Origin: Bacteroidota bacterium
GTDB taxonomy: Bacteria > Bacteroidota > Bacteroidia > B-17B0 > Aurantibacillaceae
Reading direction: 5' to 3'
Length of the DNA: 64,000 nt
NCBI GenBank assembly: GCA_020162035.1
Contig: JAIUNM010000003.1
Coordinates: 164,821-228,820 of the forward strand
A model generated the notes under the pieces. The model ran no database searches. It was not told the DNA's origin and saw nothing but the letters and a program-made list of their open reading frames with translations. The translations under genes and the position numbers were made by a program. Below are positions 37,901 through 47,796 of this stretch, in pieces (position 1 is the stretch's first letter; each line of letters opens with the position of its first letter).

Positions 37901-39430
37901 ATGCAAGAGCAAATACTTATTTTAGATTTTGGCTCGCAATACACTCAACTAATTGCCCGTCGTTTACGCGAATTAAATGTGTATTGCGAAATTCATCCTT
38001 ATAATAAAATACCTAACCTTTCTAATAATATAAAAGGCGTAATTTTATCTGGTAGTCCACATAGTGTTAGAGAAGATAATCCGCCAAAACCAGATTTAAG
38101 TAATATTAAAGGAAAATTACCATTACTTGGTGTTTGTTATGGTGCTCAATACCTTGCTCATTTTTATGGAGGCGAAGTAGGAAAATCTAATACACGAGAA
38201 TATGGTAGAGCAAATTTAAGTTTTGTTAATTCTAATAATGAGTTATTAAAAGGAATATCCAACAATTCACAAGTTTGGATGAGCCATGGAGATACAATTT
38301 TAAAAACTCCAGATAACTATGAATTAATTGCAAGCACACACGATGTTAAATTTGCAGCTTATTCTATTAAAAACGAACAAACTTATGGCATACAATTTCA
38401 TCCAGAGGTTTATCATAGTTCAGAAGGTACACAACTTTTACAAAATTTTGTTATAGATATTTGTAAATGCAAAGGTACTTTTACACCTGCATCGTTTGTA
38501 GATACAACAGTAAATGAATTAAAAACAAAATTAGGAAACGATAAAGTAATTTTAGGTTTAAGTGGTGGGGTAGATAGTAGTGTTGCCGCAGTGTTACTTC
38601 ATAAAGCAATTGGTAAAAATTTACATTGTATTTTTGTTGATAATGGTTTACTTAGAAAAAACGAATTTGAAAGCGTGTTAGATTCATATAAAAATATGGG
38701 TTTAAATGTAAAAGGCGTTAATGCTAAAAACCGATTTTATTCTGAGCTAAACAATCTGTCTGACCCTGAAAAAAAACGTAAAGCAATAGGAAAAGTATTT
38801 GTTGATGTTTTTGATGATGAAAGTAAACTAGTACAAGATGCAAAATGGTTGGCACAAGGAACTATTTATCCTGATGTTATTGAAAGTGTTAGTGTTAAAG
38901 GACCTTCGGCAACAATAAAATCGCACCACAATGTAGGAGGCTTACCAGATTATATGAAACTAAAGGTTGTAGAACCTTTAAGAAGTCTATTTAAAGATGA
39001 GGTTAGAAGAGTTGGAAAATCTTTAGGTATAGATGATATAATTTTAAATCGCCATCCTTTCCCGGGCCCTGGATTAGCAATTCGTATATTAGGAGATGTA
39101 ACTGAACAAAAAGTAAAAATTTTACAAGAGGTTGATGCAATTTTTATTGATGGTTTAAAACATGCAAATTTATATAAAGATGTTTGGCAAGCAGGCGCAA
39201 TTTTTTTACCAATACAAAGCGTTGGTGTAATGGGCGATGAAAGAACTTATGAAAATGTTGTTGCATTAAGAGCTGTTTCGAGTACAGATGGTATGACGGC
39301 AGATTGGTGCCATTTACCATATGAATTTTTAGCTAAAATAAGTAACGAAATAATTAATAAAGTAAAAGGAGTAAATAGAGTAGTGTATGATATAAGTTCA
39401 AAACCACCAGCAACAATTGAATGGGAATAA
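37901..39430 (+). CDS. guaA: GMP synthase (glutamine-hydrolysing)
   Basis: Converts XMP to GMP. It is 509 residues long. The class I glutaminase domain has [19 protein letters not shown] (nucleophile Cys) and [11 protein letters not shown]. The ATP-pyrophosphatase domain has the P-loop [14 protein letters not shown]. The C-terminal dimerisation domain includes [18 protein letters not shown] and ends [18 protein letters not shown] -7-like box lies at 37887-37894. Confidence 0.97.
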   Translation: MQEQILILDFGSQYTQLIARRLRELNVYCEIHPYNKIPNLSNNIKGVILSGSPHSVREDNPPKPDLSNIKGKLPLLGVCYGAQYLAHFYGGEVGKSNTREYGRANLSFVNSNNELLKGISNNSQVWMSHGDTILKTPDNYELIASTHDVKFAAYSIKNEQTYGIQFHPEVYHSSEGTQLLQNFVIDICKCKGTFTPASFVDTTVNELKTKLGNDKVILGLSGGVDSSVAAVLLHKAIGKNLHCIFVDNGLLRKNEFESVLDSYKNMGLNVKGVNAKNRFYSELNNLSDPEKKRKAIGKVFVDVFDDESKLVQDAKWLAQGTIYPDVIESVSVKGPSATIKSHHNVGGLPDYMKLKVVEPLRSLFKDEVRRVGKSLGIDDIILNRHPFPGPGLAIRILGDVTEQKVKILQEVDAIFIDGLKHANLYKDVWQAGAIFLPIQSVGVMGDERTYENVVALRAVSSTDGMTADWCHLPYEFLAKISNEIINKVKGVNRVVYDISSKPPATIEWE

Positions 39431-39450
39431 AAGTAAATAAATTAGTAACA

Positions 39451-41160
39451 ATGCAATTTAAAAATTTATTTATATTAATTTTTATAACGCTATTTATAAG
39501 TAGTAGTTATCTTGTTGCACAAACAAAGTCAACAAACATACAAACTATTAATGGTAAATCTTATGTAATACACACAATAGAAAAAGGTCAAAGTTTATAT
39601 TCAATTTCAAAACTTTACAATGTAAGTTTAGATGAAATTTATAACTTAAATCCAGAAACAAAACAAGGAACTAAAGCAGGGCAAGAAATCAAATTACCAT
39701 TTGTTATTGAAAATAAACAAAATGTTAATGTGTTAAACACACAAGTTTCAAACTCAAATCATACTGATGTAATTGATACTTCATTTTACAATTATCATAA
39801 AGTTTTAAAAGGCGAAACTCTATATTCCATACTCAGAAAATATAATAAAACCGAAAAGGAACTTGTAGCCATTAATCCAAATTTTAATAGCAGTATTAAA
39901 GAAGGTCAAATAATTTTATTAGATAAAAAATCTAAAAAAACTATTGTAAAATCAACTGTTGTAAGTACTGTAAATATTACAAGTACAACAATTAATACAG
40001 TTAATTTAAATAATGTTTCTTCATCTCAAATTAAAAATAAAGAAATCAAAAACAATTATAATATTGCTTTAATTCTTCCATTCAAATTTAATTCAACTTT
40101 AGGATTAGATTTAAATGAAATGGTTAAAAACAAAACAAGCTTTCCTGTATTACCATCTTTATCAACAGATTTTTACATTGGATTTAAACGCGCAATTGAT
40201 TCGTTAACAGCAAACAATTTTGAAATTAATTTAGAATTGTTTGATATTGATGAAAAAGATTCAAGCGAAATTCAAAATTTTATTAATAGCTCAAATTTTA
40301 AAAACTATGATATGATTTTTGGACCATTACACTCTAATAGTTTTAAAACAATATCCTTAAAAGCTAAAGAATTTTATATCCCAATTGTTTCGCCATTAGC
40401 GCAACAAAATAAAATTTTATATAATAACATTTACGCATCAAAAACTAATCCTACACACTACGCATTACTCGAATCGTTAGCAGATTATATAATTGATTCA
40501 ATAAAAGTTAATCCTGCCAACGTTATGTTAATTGCTCCTTTTGAAAAAGATGCAAAAGAAATTGCATATTGTAAATACTTTAAACAATATTACAGCGATA
40601 AACTTAAAAACACAGGAAAAACAATTAAAGATAGTTTAACAAATGTAAGAGGAATAGCTGGCGCAAAGCAATATTATAAAAGCGACATGAAAAATATTTT
40701 TGTGTCATTAAGCACTAATCAAGTGTTTTTAACTGATTTTACTACACAACTTGCAATTTTTGCTGATAAAAAAGATATTTCGCTTTGTGGTTGGCAAAAT
40801 ACAAGTGAAATGGAAAATGTTGACCAAGAATATTTAAATCAACTAAACTATTTTTTTCCGCATCAATACAACATAACAAATACTAATGCATACGCAAACC
40901 TTGTAGATTATTACAGAACGTTACAAAATGTAAACCCTACCGAAAATTTTTATATTGGCTTTGATTTAGCGATGTTTTATTTAAAAAATTTAAAAGAAAA
41001 AGGACCTAACTTTATTTACGAATTAAATAATTATAATTCAGATCAAAACTACACAAGGTATAAATTTTCACATCCAGATGCGCAAACTGGATTTGATAAT
41101 ACAGGTGTATTTATTTTTAAATACAATAACTACCAACTAATTAAAACCGGATGGAAATAA
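39451..41160 (+). CDS. LysM-repeat protein fused to a periplasmic-binding-type domain
   Basis: A 569-residue exported protein. The ATG at 39451 was chosen over the ATG at 39421, which overlaps guaA and would put ten polar residues before the signal peptide MQFKNLFILIFITLFISSSYLVAQ. Two LysM repeats follow (YVIHTIEKGQSLYSISKLYNVSLDEIYNLNPE and YHKVLKGETLYSILRKYNKTEKELVAINPN). A Thr/Asn linker then leads to a C-terminal type I periplasmic-binding-like fold (IALILPFKF, YDMIFGPLHSNSFKTISLKAKEFYIPIVSP). Such fusions are widespread in Bacteroidota and are presumed to bind peptidoglycan, with unknown signalling roles. It overlaps hemF by 10 bases. Confidence 0.82.
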   Translation: MQFKNLFILIFITLFISSSYLVAQTKSTNIQTINGKSYVIHTIEKGQSLYSISKLYNVSLDEIYNLNPETKQGTKAGQEIKLPFVIENKQNVNVLNTQVSNSNHTDVIDTSFYNYHKVLKGETLYSILRKYNKTEKELVAINPNFNSSIKEGQIILLDKKSKKTIVKSTVVSTVNITSTTINTVNLNNVSSSQIKNKEIKNNYNIALILPFKFNSTLGLDLNEMVKNKTSFPVLPSLSTDFYIGFKRAIDSLTANNFEINLELFDIDEKDSSEIQNFINSSNFKNYDMIFGPLHSNSFKTISLKAKEFYIPIVSPLAQQNKILYNNIYASKTNPTHYALLESLADYIIDSIKVNPANVMLIAPFEKDAKEIAYCKYFKQYYSDKLKNTGKTIKDSLTNVRGIAGAKQYYKSDMKNIFVSLSTNQVFLTDFTTQLAIFADKKDISLCGWQNTSEMENVDQEYLNQLNYFFPHQYNITNTNAYANLVDYYRTLQNVNPTENFYIGFDLAMFYLKNLKEKGPNFIYELNNYNSDQNYTRYKFSHPDAQTGFDNTGVFIFKYNNYQLIKTGWK

Positions 41161-42098
41161 GCCGATTAGAAATTACAAATTGGTTAAAACAATTACAAAA
41201 CAATATTTGTGTTGCATTAGAAAACGAAGATGGTTTAGGGAAGTTTACTGTTGATAATTGGGAAAGAGAAGAAGGAGGTGGAGGTATAACAAAAATATTA
41301 TCTAACGGAAATGTAATTGAAAAAGGAGGGGTACTATTTAGTGCAGTACATGGTAAAGCCCCTGAGTTTTTGTTCACTCAAAATCAACACAGCGTTTTAA
41401 AAAAAATTAAGAATAACAACAATTTGCATTTTTTTGCAACTGGGGTTTCTATTGTTATACACCCAATTAACCCAATGGTTCCTATAATTCATATGAATGT
41501 TAGGTATTTTGAATTGTTTGAAGAAAACGAAGGTGAAGTTAATATAATTAACAAATGGTTTGGTGGTGGAATTGATTTAACGCCTCATTATATTGTTGAA
41601 GAAGATGCTAAATTTTTTCATTCAGAATTAAAAAATGTTTGTAATAACCATCACCCTTCTTATTATTCTAAATTTAAAACATGGGCAGATGATTATTTTT
41701 TTATTAAACACCGTAACGAAACCCGCGGAATTGGTGGAATATTTTTTGATAAATTACAAGATGACGATTGTTTAAATTTTAAACAACAATTTAATTTTTG
41801 GAAAGATGTAGGTTTAGCATTTGCGCCAACTTACGTTGAACTATTAAAACGAAATAAAAATTTATCATATACAGAAAAAAACAAACAATGGCAGTTGTTA
41901 CGCAGAGGACGATACGTTGAGTTTAATTTAATTTACGATAAAGGCACTCAATTTGGTTTACAATCTAATGGTAGAGTTGAAAGTATTTTAATGAGCTTAC
42001 CAAAATTTGCAAGTTGGGAATACAATTATACCCCAGAACACAATAGTTTAGAAGAAAAAACTTTAAAATTTTTAAGAAAAGAAATTAATTGGGTTTAA
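41151..42098 (+). CDS. hemF: Oxygen-dependent coproporphyrinogen III oxidase
   Basis: Aerobic heme-pathway enzyme that decarboxylates coproporphyrinogen III to protoporphyrinogen IX, 315 residues. Typical motifs are present: WEREEGGGGITKILSNGNVIEKGGV, VSIVIHPINPMVPIIHMNVRYFEL, WFGGGIDLTPHY, HRNETRGIGGIFFD and LLRRGRYVEFNLIYDKGTQFGLQSNGRVESILMSLP. It shows that at least one oxygen-dependent heme step is used. The 10-base overlap suggests coupling to the LysM gene. Confidence 0.95.
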   Translation: MEISRLEITNWLKQLQNNICVALENEDGLGKFTVDNWEREEGGGGITKILSNGNVIEKGGVLFSAVHGKAPEFLFTQNQHSVLKKIKNNNNLHFFATGVSIVIHPINPMVPIIHMNVRYFELFEENEGEVNIINKWFGGGIDLTPHYIVEEDAKFFHSELKNVCNNHHPSYYSKFKTWADDYFFIKHRNETRGIGGIFFDKLQDDDCLNFKQQFNFWKDVGLAFAPTYVELLKRNKNLSYTEKNKQWQLLRRGRYVEFNLIYDKGTQFGLQSNGRVESILMSLPKFASWEYNYTPEHNSLEEKTLKFLRKEINWV

Positions 42099-42193
42099 AT
42101 ATTTTTTTGTTTTTTTTAAAACCAATCCTAAAAAAATAAATAATTATTTATGGAATAATTATTCTTTGTGCATCTAAAAGTAAAACAATAGTT

Positions 42194-43858
42194 ATGAAAA
42201 ATTTAATTGTATTACTTGGCTGCTTTTTAGCAAATCCATTATTTAGTATTGAAACAGAAAAAATTATTAAATCTAAACCCGAAAAAATAATTGTTTATAC
42301 AAAAGGGGCTCAAATACATAGAAATACTTCAGTTTCTTTAAATGCTGGGCAAAATAAAATTGTGTTTTTAGGGCTTGAAAATTGTATTAATTCAAACGCT
42401 ATACAAGCTTCGGGTAATGGCAATTTTGTAATTACAGATATACAGTATTTAGTAAACTACCCAGAGTTAGATAATGTTAAATTACAAGGAGATTTTAAAT
42501 ACAAAAAATTAATTAAAACTATTAATGATAGTTTACAAGAAGTTAATTTTTTAATTGAAGAATTAAATATAAAAAACGAAGCCTTAATAACAGAAAAAGG
42601 GGTGCTGTTAAACTATGGATTATACAAAGGTTTATCTAAAAAAGACAGTTTAAATTTTTTAAAAGATGGCTTAACTTTTTTAAGAGAAAAGTTATATAAT
42701 ATAAATTTTGAGCTTTTAAAAATTAAACGCAATAAAGAAAAATTAGAAAATTTATTACAGCAACTAAACGAGAGAATGACAAATGTAGTTTCTGAATTAA
42801 ATAATACTAATGGGTTAAATGATGAAGATAAAGTTGATTATAGAATTGTTGTTAATGTAATAGCTGAACAAGCCACACAAGCTACTGTTAATTTAAACTA
42901 CTATATTTCTTTAGCAGGTTGGAGCTTAGCTTATGATTTAAGAGCTTCATCTAACGAATCAAACATAAAATTAACATATAAAGCTTTAATTCAACAACAA
43001 TCTGGTAACGATTGGAATAATGTAAGATTAGTTTTATCAACTGCAAATCCTAATCAAAATTATGTAATCCCAACATTAAACCCTTGGTATATTGGCTATA
43101 ACCAACCAATTAAGCATAAAAAGCAGTATAATTATAATTATGGAGGCGGACCAGCAGGCTCTGCTCAATTAGAAAGTTTAAGTGGAGCTTTACCTGAATC
43201 AAAATCAGAAGTATATGATGCCAGTTATTACACAAGTGTTAGCGAAAATTTAATTGAAACAGAATATGAAATTAAATTAAACTATAATATTCCATCAGAT
43301 AATAAACAACATTATGCAGCTATAATGGTTAAAGATTTAAAAAGTTTATTAAGATACAAAGCTATTCCTAAATTAAATAGTCATGTTTATTTAACAGCAT
43401 TGTTGCCTGATTGGGAAGACGCTATTACAATGAATGGATTAGCATCTATTTATTACGATGGTACATTTATAGGGCAAACTAATTTGGCTCCAAGTGGAAC
43501 AGATGATACTTTGCAATTATCATTAGGGATAGATAAAAATTTAGCGGTTAAACGTGTAAAAGTAAAAGATAAATGCAATCAAAAATTTTTAGATAACGAT
43601 GTGATACATACTTTTGTATATGAGATACAAGTTAAAAATAATAGAAATTCAAAAATAGAAATAGAGATTTTAGACCAATTACCTTTAGCACAAAATAAAC
43701 AAGTGGCAGTTGAATATAAAGAATTATCAGGCGCAAAATTTGATGATATAACAGGAATTGTAAGTTGGAGAACAAATATACAAGCAAAAGATTCGAAAAA
43801 ATTAGTATTAAACTATCAAGTTAAATCGCCAAAAAGTTTAAGTTTAGCATTACAATAA
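42194..43858 (+). CDS. MuiA-family protein (DUF4140/DUF4139)
   Basis: A 554-residue exported protein with a signal peptide (MKNLIVLLGCFLANPLFS). The N-terminal domain starts KIIVYTKGAQIHRNTSVSLNAGQNKIVFLGL (DUF4140-like). A central coiled coil (about 105-205) follows. The C-terminal DUF4139 domain has YYISLAGWSLAYDLRASS, DWNNVRLVLSTANP and QVKNNRNSKIEIEILDQLPLAQN. The name mucoidy inhibitor A comes from distant relatives and does not establish a function. It is transcribed alone, 95 bases after hemF. Confidence 0.85.
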   Translation: MKNLIVLLGCFLANPLFSIETEKIIKSKPEKIIVYTKGAQIHRNTSVSLNAGQNKIVFLGLENCINSNAIQASGNGNFVITDIQYLVNYPELDNVKLQGDFKYKKLIKTINDSLQEVNFLIEELNIKNEALITEKGVLLNYGLYKGLSKKDSLNFLKDGLTFLREKLYNINFELLKIKRNKEKLENLLQQLNERMTNVVSELNNTNGLNDEDKVDYRIVVNVIAEQATQATVNLNYYISLAGWSLAYDLRASSNESNIKLTYKALIQQQSGNDWNNVRLVLSTANPNQNYVIPTLNPWYIGYNQPIKHKKQYNYNYGGGPAGSAQLESLSGALPESKSEVYDASYYTSVSENLIETEYEIKLNYNIPSDNKQHYAAIMVKDLKSLLRYKAIPKLNSHVYLTALLPDWEDAITMNGLASIYYDGTFIGQTNLAPSGTDDTLQLSLGIDKNLAVKRVKVKDKCNQKFLDNDVIHTFVYEIQVKNNRNSKIEIEILDQLPLAQNKQVAVEYKELSGAKFDDITGIVSWRTNIQAKDSKKLVLNYQVKSPKSLSLALQ

Positions 43859-44000
43859 ATAGTAGAGCATCAAAAAGCCTTGAATCTATTACACACGGAT
43901 ACTTTTTTATATTTTAATGTGATTAAAAAACAGCTAAAAAGTGATAATTCTTTAAAATTATTGATGTTTTCAAGTTATTTTTCAGCAGTCTTAATTTCTT

Positions 44001-44017
44001 ACCTGCAGCAGGCAGGT
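44001..44017. repeat. GC-rich inverted repeat in an otherwise AT-rich gap
   Basis: ACCTGC-AGCAG-GCAGGT is a 6-bp inverted repeat that stands out in an AT-rich gap (43859-44145). The flanking ATCAAGGCAAAAGAACGAAG has the look of a dispersed Bacteroidota intergenic repeat that I recall, but a single copy in this window cannot prove it. No credible gene was seen in the gap. Confidence 0.4.
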
Positions 44018-44100
44018 TTGGTTTTTCTTTATCAAGGCAAAAGAACGAAGATGATTTTAAAAATACTTTTTTGAGGGGCGACTAAATAGTTTTAAAATAA

Positions 44101-44131
44101 AAAAACCCGCTAAATTTTAGCGGGTTTTTTT
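44101..44131. terminator. Bidirectional terminator between MuiA-like gene and lipoprotein
   Basis: AAAAACCCGCTAAA pairs with TTTAGCGGGTTTTT, effectively a CCCGCTA stem with an AATTTT loop. A runs on one side and T runs on the other suit both converging transcripts. Confidence 0.88.
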
Positions 44132-44145
44132 ATCTTTATTAAAAG

Positions 44146-45009
44146 TTAATTATTTGAAGTATGTTTATTTCTAAGTGTTTTTATACTATTTGAAATGGCA
44201 TCAAATTTAGCATCATCTAATAGTTTAGCTTGTGGAATACTATTAATGGCTTCGTGTATTGGTTTAAGTTCAGCAATTAATTCAGCACATTCTTTTTGAT
44301 CTTTAAAGTCGTTTAATAAAATAATTAAATTACCTAAATATAATCTTTGCTCCCATAAATGTGTATGTATTTTTATTTCAGCTGAGTTATCTAATGGGTT
44401 TTCGGCAGTTCTACAAATAATATATAAACTTTCTAACCAACTGCCTGCAAATATTGTAGCAGCAGTATAAACTCTTTCGTTTGTTCTTAAATACGAATCA
44501 CTTTTTACAAAAATTTCATCTAAAATTTTAAATAAACTATCTCTGTTGCTTAAATTATTTTCTGCTCTTTTACCAACCATTACATCAACAGCGCTTTTTA
44601 AACCTAGCTTATCGCTTAGCATCATTACGTTTTTCATGTATTTTAAAACATCTTCACCTTTGTCGTTTACCATTGCGTAAGCCATATCAATATTATAAAT
44701 ACCTAAATTCAACGATTTTTGAAATTCAGTATTGTATTTACTTAAATTTTTCACATCATTAAGTAAACCATTATCATAATGGTGTTGAAAATCTTTAATT
44801 TGGTTCATGCTGTTTGCTGGCGAAGGAATATTAGCAATTGCAAAATCAAATTTAAATTTTGTTGTATCGCTTACAGTTATTGGTGTAGTATCTTTAACTG
44901 TTACATTTGAAGAATCTGAAACGATATCTTGATTTTCATTTTCTTTATTTCCGCCACAAGCTGCTAATAAAATCAAACTTGTTAGGCTTAGTAATTTTAT
45001 AATTTTCAT
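44146..45009 (-). CDS. Hypothetical helical lipoprotein
   Basis: A 287-residue protein with a lipoprotein signal (LLSLTSLILLAACGG, lipobox Cys19). A Thr/Asp/Ser-rich linker (about 20-50) is followed by an all-helical body with KYNTEFQKSLNLGIYNIDMAYAMVNDKGEDVLKYMKNV and AATIFAGSWLESLYIICR. I do not recognise the family. Homologues with this helical layout occur next to signalling genes in Bacteroidota, but no function is assigned. It lies 68 bases downstream of the response regulator and may be in its operon. Confidence 0.7.
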   Translation of the reverse strand: MKIIKLLSLTSLILLAACGGNKENENQDIVSDSSNVTVKDTTPITVSDTTKFKFDFAIANIPSPANSMNQIKDFQHHYDNGLLNDVKNLSKYNTEFQKSLNLGIYNIDMAYAMVNDKGEDVLKYMKNVMMLSDKLGLKSAVDVMVGKRAENNLSNRDSLFKILDEIFVKSDSYLRTNERVYTAATIFAGSWLESLYIICRTAENPLDNSAEIKIHTHLWEQRLYLGNLIILLNDFKDQKECAELIAELKPIHEAINSIPQAKLLDDAKFDAISNSIKTLRNKHTSNN

Positions 45010-45077
45010 ATTTTTATTAAATAAGTTAACAAAAAAATATAATTTTTTTAGAATAAACCTAATTTTTGAACATTTTT

Positions 45078-45830
45078 TTAAATCTTACCAAAAACGTCTA
45101 AAAAATTTTGTTTATAAGTGGCAGATAGTTCAATTTCACTATTATCTAATAATATAACAACCCCTCCTTTATTATAGGATTTAATATAGTTAATATTAAC
45201 TATATGCGATTTATGAATTCTAATAAAAGGAATATTTAAAAGCTCGTCAAAGTGCTTTAAAAATCTACAAATCATTTTTTTAGTTCCATCTGCAAAGTAA
45301 ATGTCGGTAAAATTTCCATTACCCTTTAAACGGGTTATGTTTGATATTTTTGCTACTTCAAAACCTTCAAGCGTTGGTAAAACAATGTTTTGATTTTCGT
45401 ACTTGGGTTGTTTGTAATTTTCAATTATTATGTTATTTCTATTTAAAATTTCGTTGTTGTTAATTTGTTGTTGTACTTTGTTAACTGATAATATTAATTC
45501 TTCAATATTAATAGGTTTAAGTAAATAATATGCAGCACTTTGGTTTAAAGCTTTTAAAGAATATTCTGAAAATGCAGTTGCAAATATAGTTTCAAACTGA
45601 TGATTTTTTGTGTTTTCTAATACATCAAACGCATTTCCAAAAGGCATTTCAACATCTAAAAACACTAATTGAGGTTTAACTGAGTTAATTAAATTTATTC
45701 CTTCTTTTGCATTTTCGGCTTCGCCAATTAATTCAACTTGTGGACAATATTTAAGTAAATAACTTTTTAATGCAGCTCTTGCAGCACTTTCATCTTCAAT
45801 TATAACTGTTTTAATTTTTTGTAAATTCAT
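45078..45830 (-). CDS. LytTR-type response regulator
   Basis: A 250-residue two-component regulator. The receiver domain (1-120) carries EDES, the phospho-acceptor Asp in LVFLDVEMPFGNAFDVL, and LLKPINIEEL with the conserved Lys-Pro. The C-terminal LytTR DNA-binding domain (about 150-250) has ITRLKGNGNFTDIYFADGTKKMICRFLKHFDELL and FIRIHKSHIVNINYIKSY. Its kinase partner is immediately upstream with a one-base overlap. Targets are unknown. Confidence 0.94.
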   Translation of the reverse strand: MNLQKIKTVIIEDESAARAALKSYLLKYCPQVELIGEAENAKEGINLINSVKPQLVFLDVEMPFGNAFDVLENTKNHQFETIFATAFSEYSLKALNQSAAYYLLKPINIEELILSVNKVQQQINNNEILNRNNIIIENYKQPKYENQNIVLPTLEGFEVAKISNITRLKGNGNFTDIYFADGTKKMICRFLKHFDELLNIPFIRIHKSHIVNINYIKSYNKGGVVILLDNSEIELSATYKQNFLDVFGKI

Positions 45831-47647
45831 TATACTTTATTAAGTTTTGGAAAAACAAATTTAATCTGTGTGCCTTTATCTGAGCTATTTACGTGATAAT
45901 TAATGTTAATGTTGTATAAACTATTTAATAAATTTATTCTTTCATCTATATTTTTTAAACCAATAGATTGATGAAGTTTTTGATTTGCTGTTTTTAAATT
46001 TTTACTTTTCTCAATTCCAATACCATCATCAGTAATTAAAACTTCTATTTGGTTATTAACTTCTGTAAAATTAATTTCTAAAATACCTTTTTCTGGCTTG
46101 TACCTTAAGCCGTGCCAAATGGCATTTTCTAAATGTGGTTGCAACAACATATTAGGAATTAAAAATTGCTCAATGTCAATTGTTTCGGATACATTTATAT
46201 GATATTCAAATTGAGTTTTAAATCGTAAATGCTCGAGTTGTAAATATTTTTCTATTTGTTCAATTTCTTTAGATAAGGTTAAAAAATCCTTATTCGAATT
46301 ATCCATTACATTTCGCATTAATATAGAGTAAGAACTTAGAAATTTATTTGCCTCTAATTCGTTATTTTGAGCAATAAATTGATTTACACTGTTTAAACTG
46401 TTAAAAATAAAATGTGGGTTCATTTCTCTACGAAGCGATTGTAAAGATATTTTTTTGTTACGTTTATTTACTATTACTGCATATCTTATAATTACAATTG
46501 AAAGTATTATGGCAATAAATAAAGAAAATATGAGTATATAATTATATGCGTTTTTTTCAGCAAGAAGTTCATCTTTAAGTGTTTTTTCTTTTTCTAAATT
46601 TTTAATTTTTGCATCAGTAATTTCTAAATTGCTTTTATCTATTAAACTACTGTCGTTTTTAATCAAGTATTCGAGTTTATTTAAATATTGCTCACTTATT
46701 AAAATTGCTTGTTCAAATTTTTTATTTTGTTTGTAGTACTCTATTAATTGCAAACAGCTGTTTTTAGCCTCAATAGAATGATTTTTTTGTAATGCAATAT
46801 TTAATGCTTCTAATAATACTTTTTCTGCTTCAATTTTATTATTTGTAGTTAAAAGTATTTTTGCTATTTCTTGTTTTTGAACAATTAAATTTTTTTCATC
46901 ACCATCTTTTTCTGCTTTTGTAATAGCTTTGTTTCTTACTTCTAATGCTTTATCGTATTTTTTTTCTTTTTCTAATAATTCTGCTAATTCGTTATTAAGT
47001 TGTTTATTTAATTCTGTGTTGTTGCTACTAGTTTGTACTGCATTGCTGTAATTTTCAATTGCATCAACTGTTTGTTTTTGTTCAACATTATTAATTGCCA
47101 ACTGCTTGTAACTTTGAGCAATTTCATCTTCGTTGCTACTAATTCCTGTATTGTTTTTATTTTGAATGCTTTTAATTTTACTTTTAATTAATTCATTTGA
47201 TTTTGAGTAATTGTTTTCTTTAAGTCTTTTTGCGTCTAATTTATTTATGTCTTCGTATTGAGAATTATCACTTTTACCACTTGCGCTTTCGTAAGATGCA
47301 ATGGCTTCTTGTTTTTTATTTAAACCTTCTTTTATTTTTGCTTGTAATCTTAACGCTTGTTTTAATTGTTTTTTTGAACCATTTTTTTCAAACAATGTTA
47401 TTGCTTTTTTTATATTATCTTCTGCTTTTATTAAGTTATTCTCATTATATAATACTTCCGATAACTCGTAATATTTTTGAGCTAAATTTTCAGCATTGTT
47501 GTTGTTTAATTCCCATTCTAGTTCAGATGTTTTTGAGTAAACAGTCGATTTTTTATTCCCTCTTTGATCAGATGAATTATTTACTTGTGAATTGAGCTTA
47601 TTTACAGTAATTAAAAGGGTTAATAGTATAAAATGACTTACTTTCAA
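45830..47647 (-). CDS. TPR-containing LytS-type sensor histidine kinase
   Basis: A 605-residue sensor kinase. It has a signal peptide (ILLTLLITVNKLNSQ) and a TPR-rich periplasmic region (about 30-340, repeated KALEVRNKAITKAEKDGDEKN-like units). One transmembrane helix follows (about 370-395, YILIFSLFIAIILSIVIIRYAVIV). The His_kinase core has RREMNPHFIFNSLNSVNQFIAQNN with the phosphorylated His near residue 410, and a degenerate HATPase with NAIWHGLRYKP, DDGIGIE and GLKNIDERINLL. The domain order is typical of Bacteroidota YehU/LytS relatives. It is coupled to the LytTR regulator. Confidence 0.93.
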   Translation of the reverse strand: MKVSHFILLTLLITVNKLNSQVNNSSDQRGNKKSTVYSKTSELEWELNNNNAENLAQKYYELSEVLYNENNLIKAEDNIKKAITLFEKNGSKKQLKQALRLQAKIKEGLNKKQEAIASYESASGKSDNSQYEDINKLDAKRLKENNYSKSNELIKSKIKSIQNKNNTGISSNEDEIAQSYKQLAINNVEQKQTVDAIENYSNAVQTSSNNTELNKQLNNELAELLEKEKKYDKALEVRNKAITKAEKDGDEKNLIVQKQEIAKILLTTNNKIEAEKVLLEALNIALQKNHSIEAKNSCLQLIEYYKQNKKFEQAILISEQYLNKLEYLIKNDSSLIDKSNLEITDAKIKNLEKEKTLKDELLAEKNAYNYILIFSLFIAIILSIVIIRYAVIVNKRNKKISLQSLRREMNPHFIFNSLNSVNQFIAQNNELEANKFLSSYSILMRNVMDNSNKDFLTLSKEIEQIEKYLQLEHLRFKTQFEYHINVSETIDIEQFLIPNMLLQPHLENAIWHGLRYKPEKGILEINFTEVNNQIEVLITDDGIGIEKSKNLKTANQKLHQSIGLKNIDERINLLNSLYNININYHVNSSDKGTQIKFVFPKLNKV

Positions 47648-47736
47648 AATAAATAGATTGTAATTTAATACAAAGTAATAAATAATATTTAATGTTAAAG
47701 GTCAATTTTACACAGTCAAAATACAATTTCACCAAG

Positions 47737-47772
47737 TTTGCAATTTTAACCCTTAAATACGCTATAATTTTG
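47737..47772 (+). promoter_or_regulatory. Possible promoter of the VWA gene
   Basis: TTTG at 47737-47740 and TAATTTTG at 47765-47772 are spaced by 24 bases, slightly long for the Bacteroidota consensus. The VWA start codon follows at 47797. Confidence 0.4.
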
Positions 47773-47796
47773 TTTTAAATTTTAAAAACAAACTAT

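Noticed and set aside
43880..44074. 64-codon plus-strand frame in the gap after the MuiA-like gene
   Set aside because: It has no ATG start at its beginning, no recognisable domain and a biased low-complexity composition. It overlaps a likely repeat.
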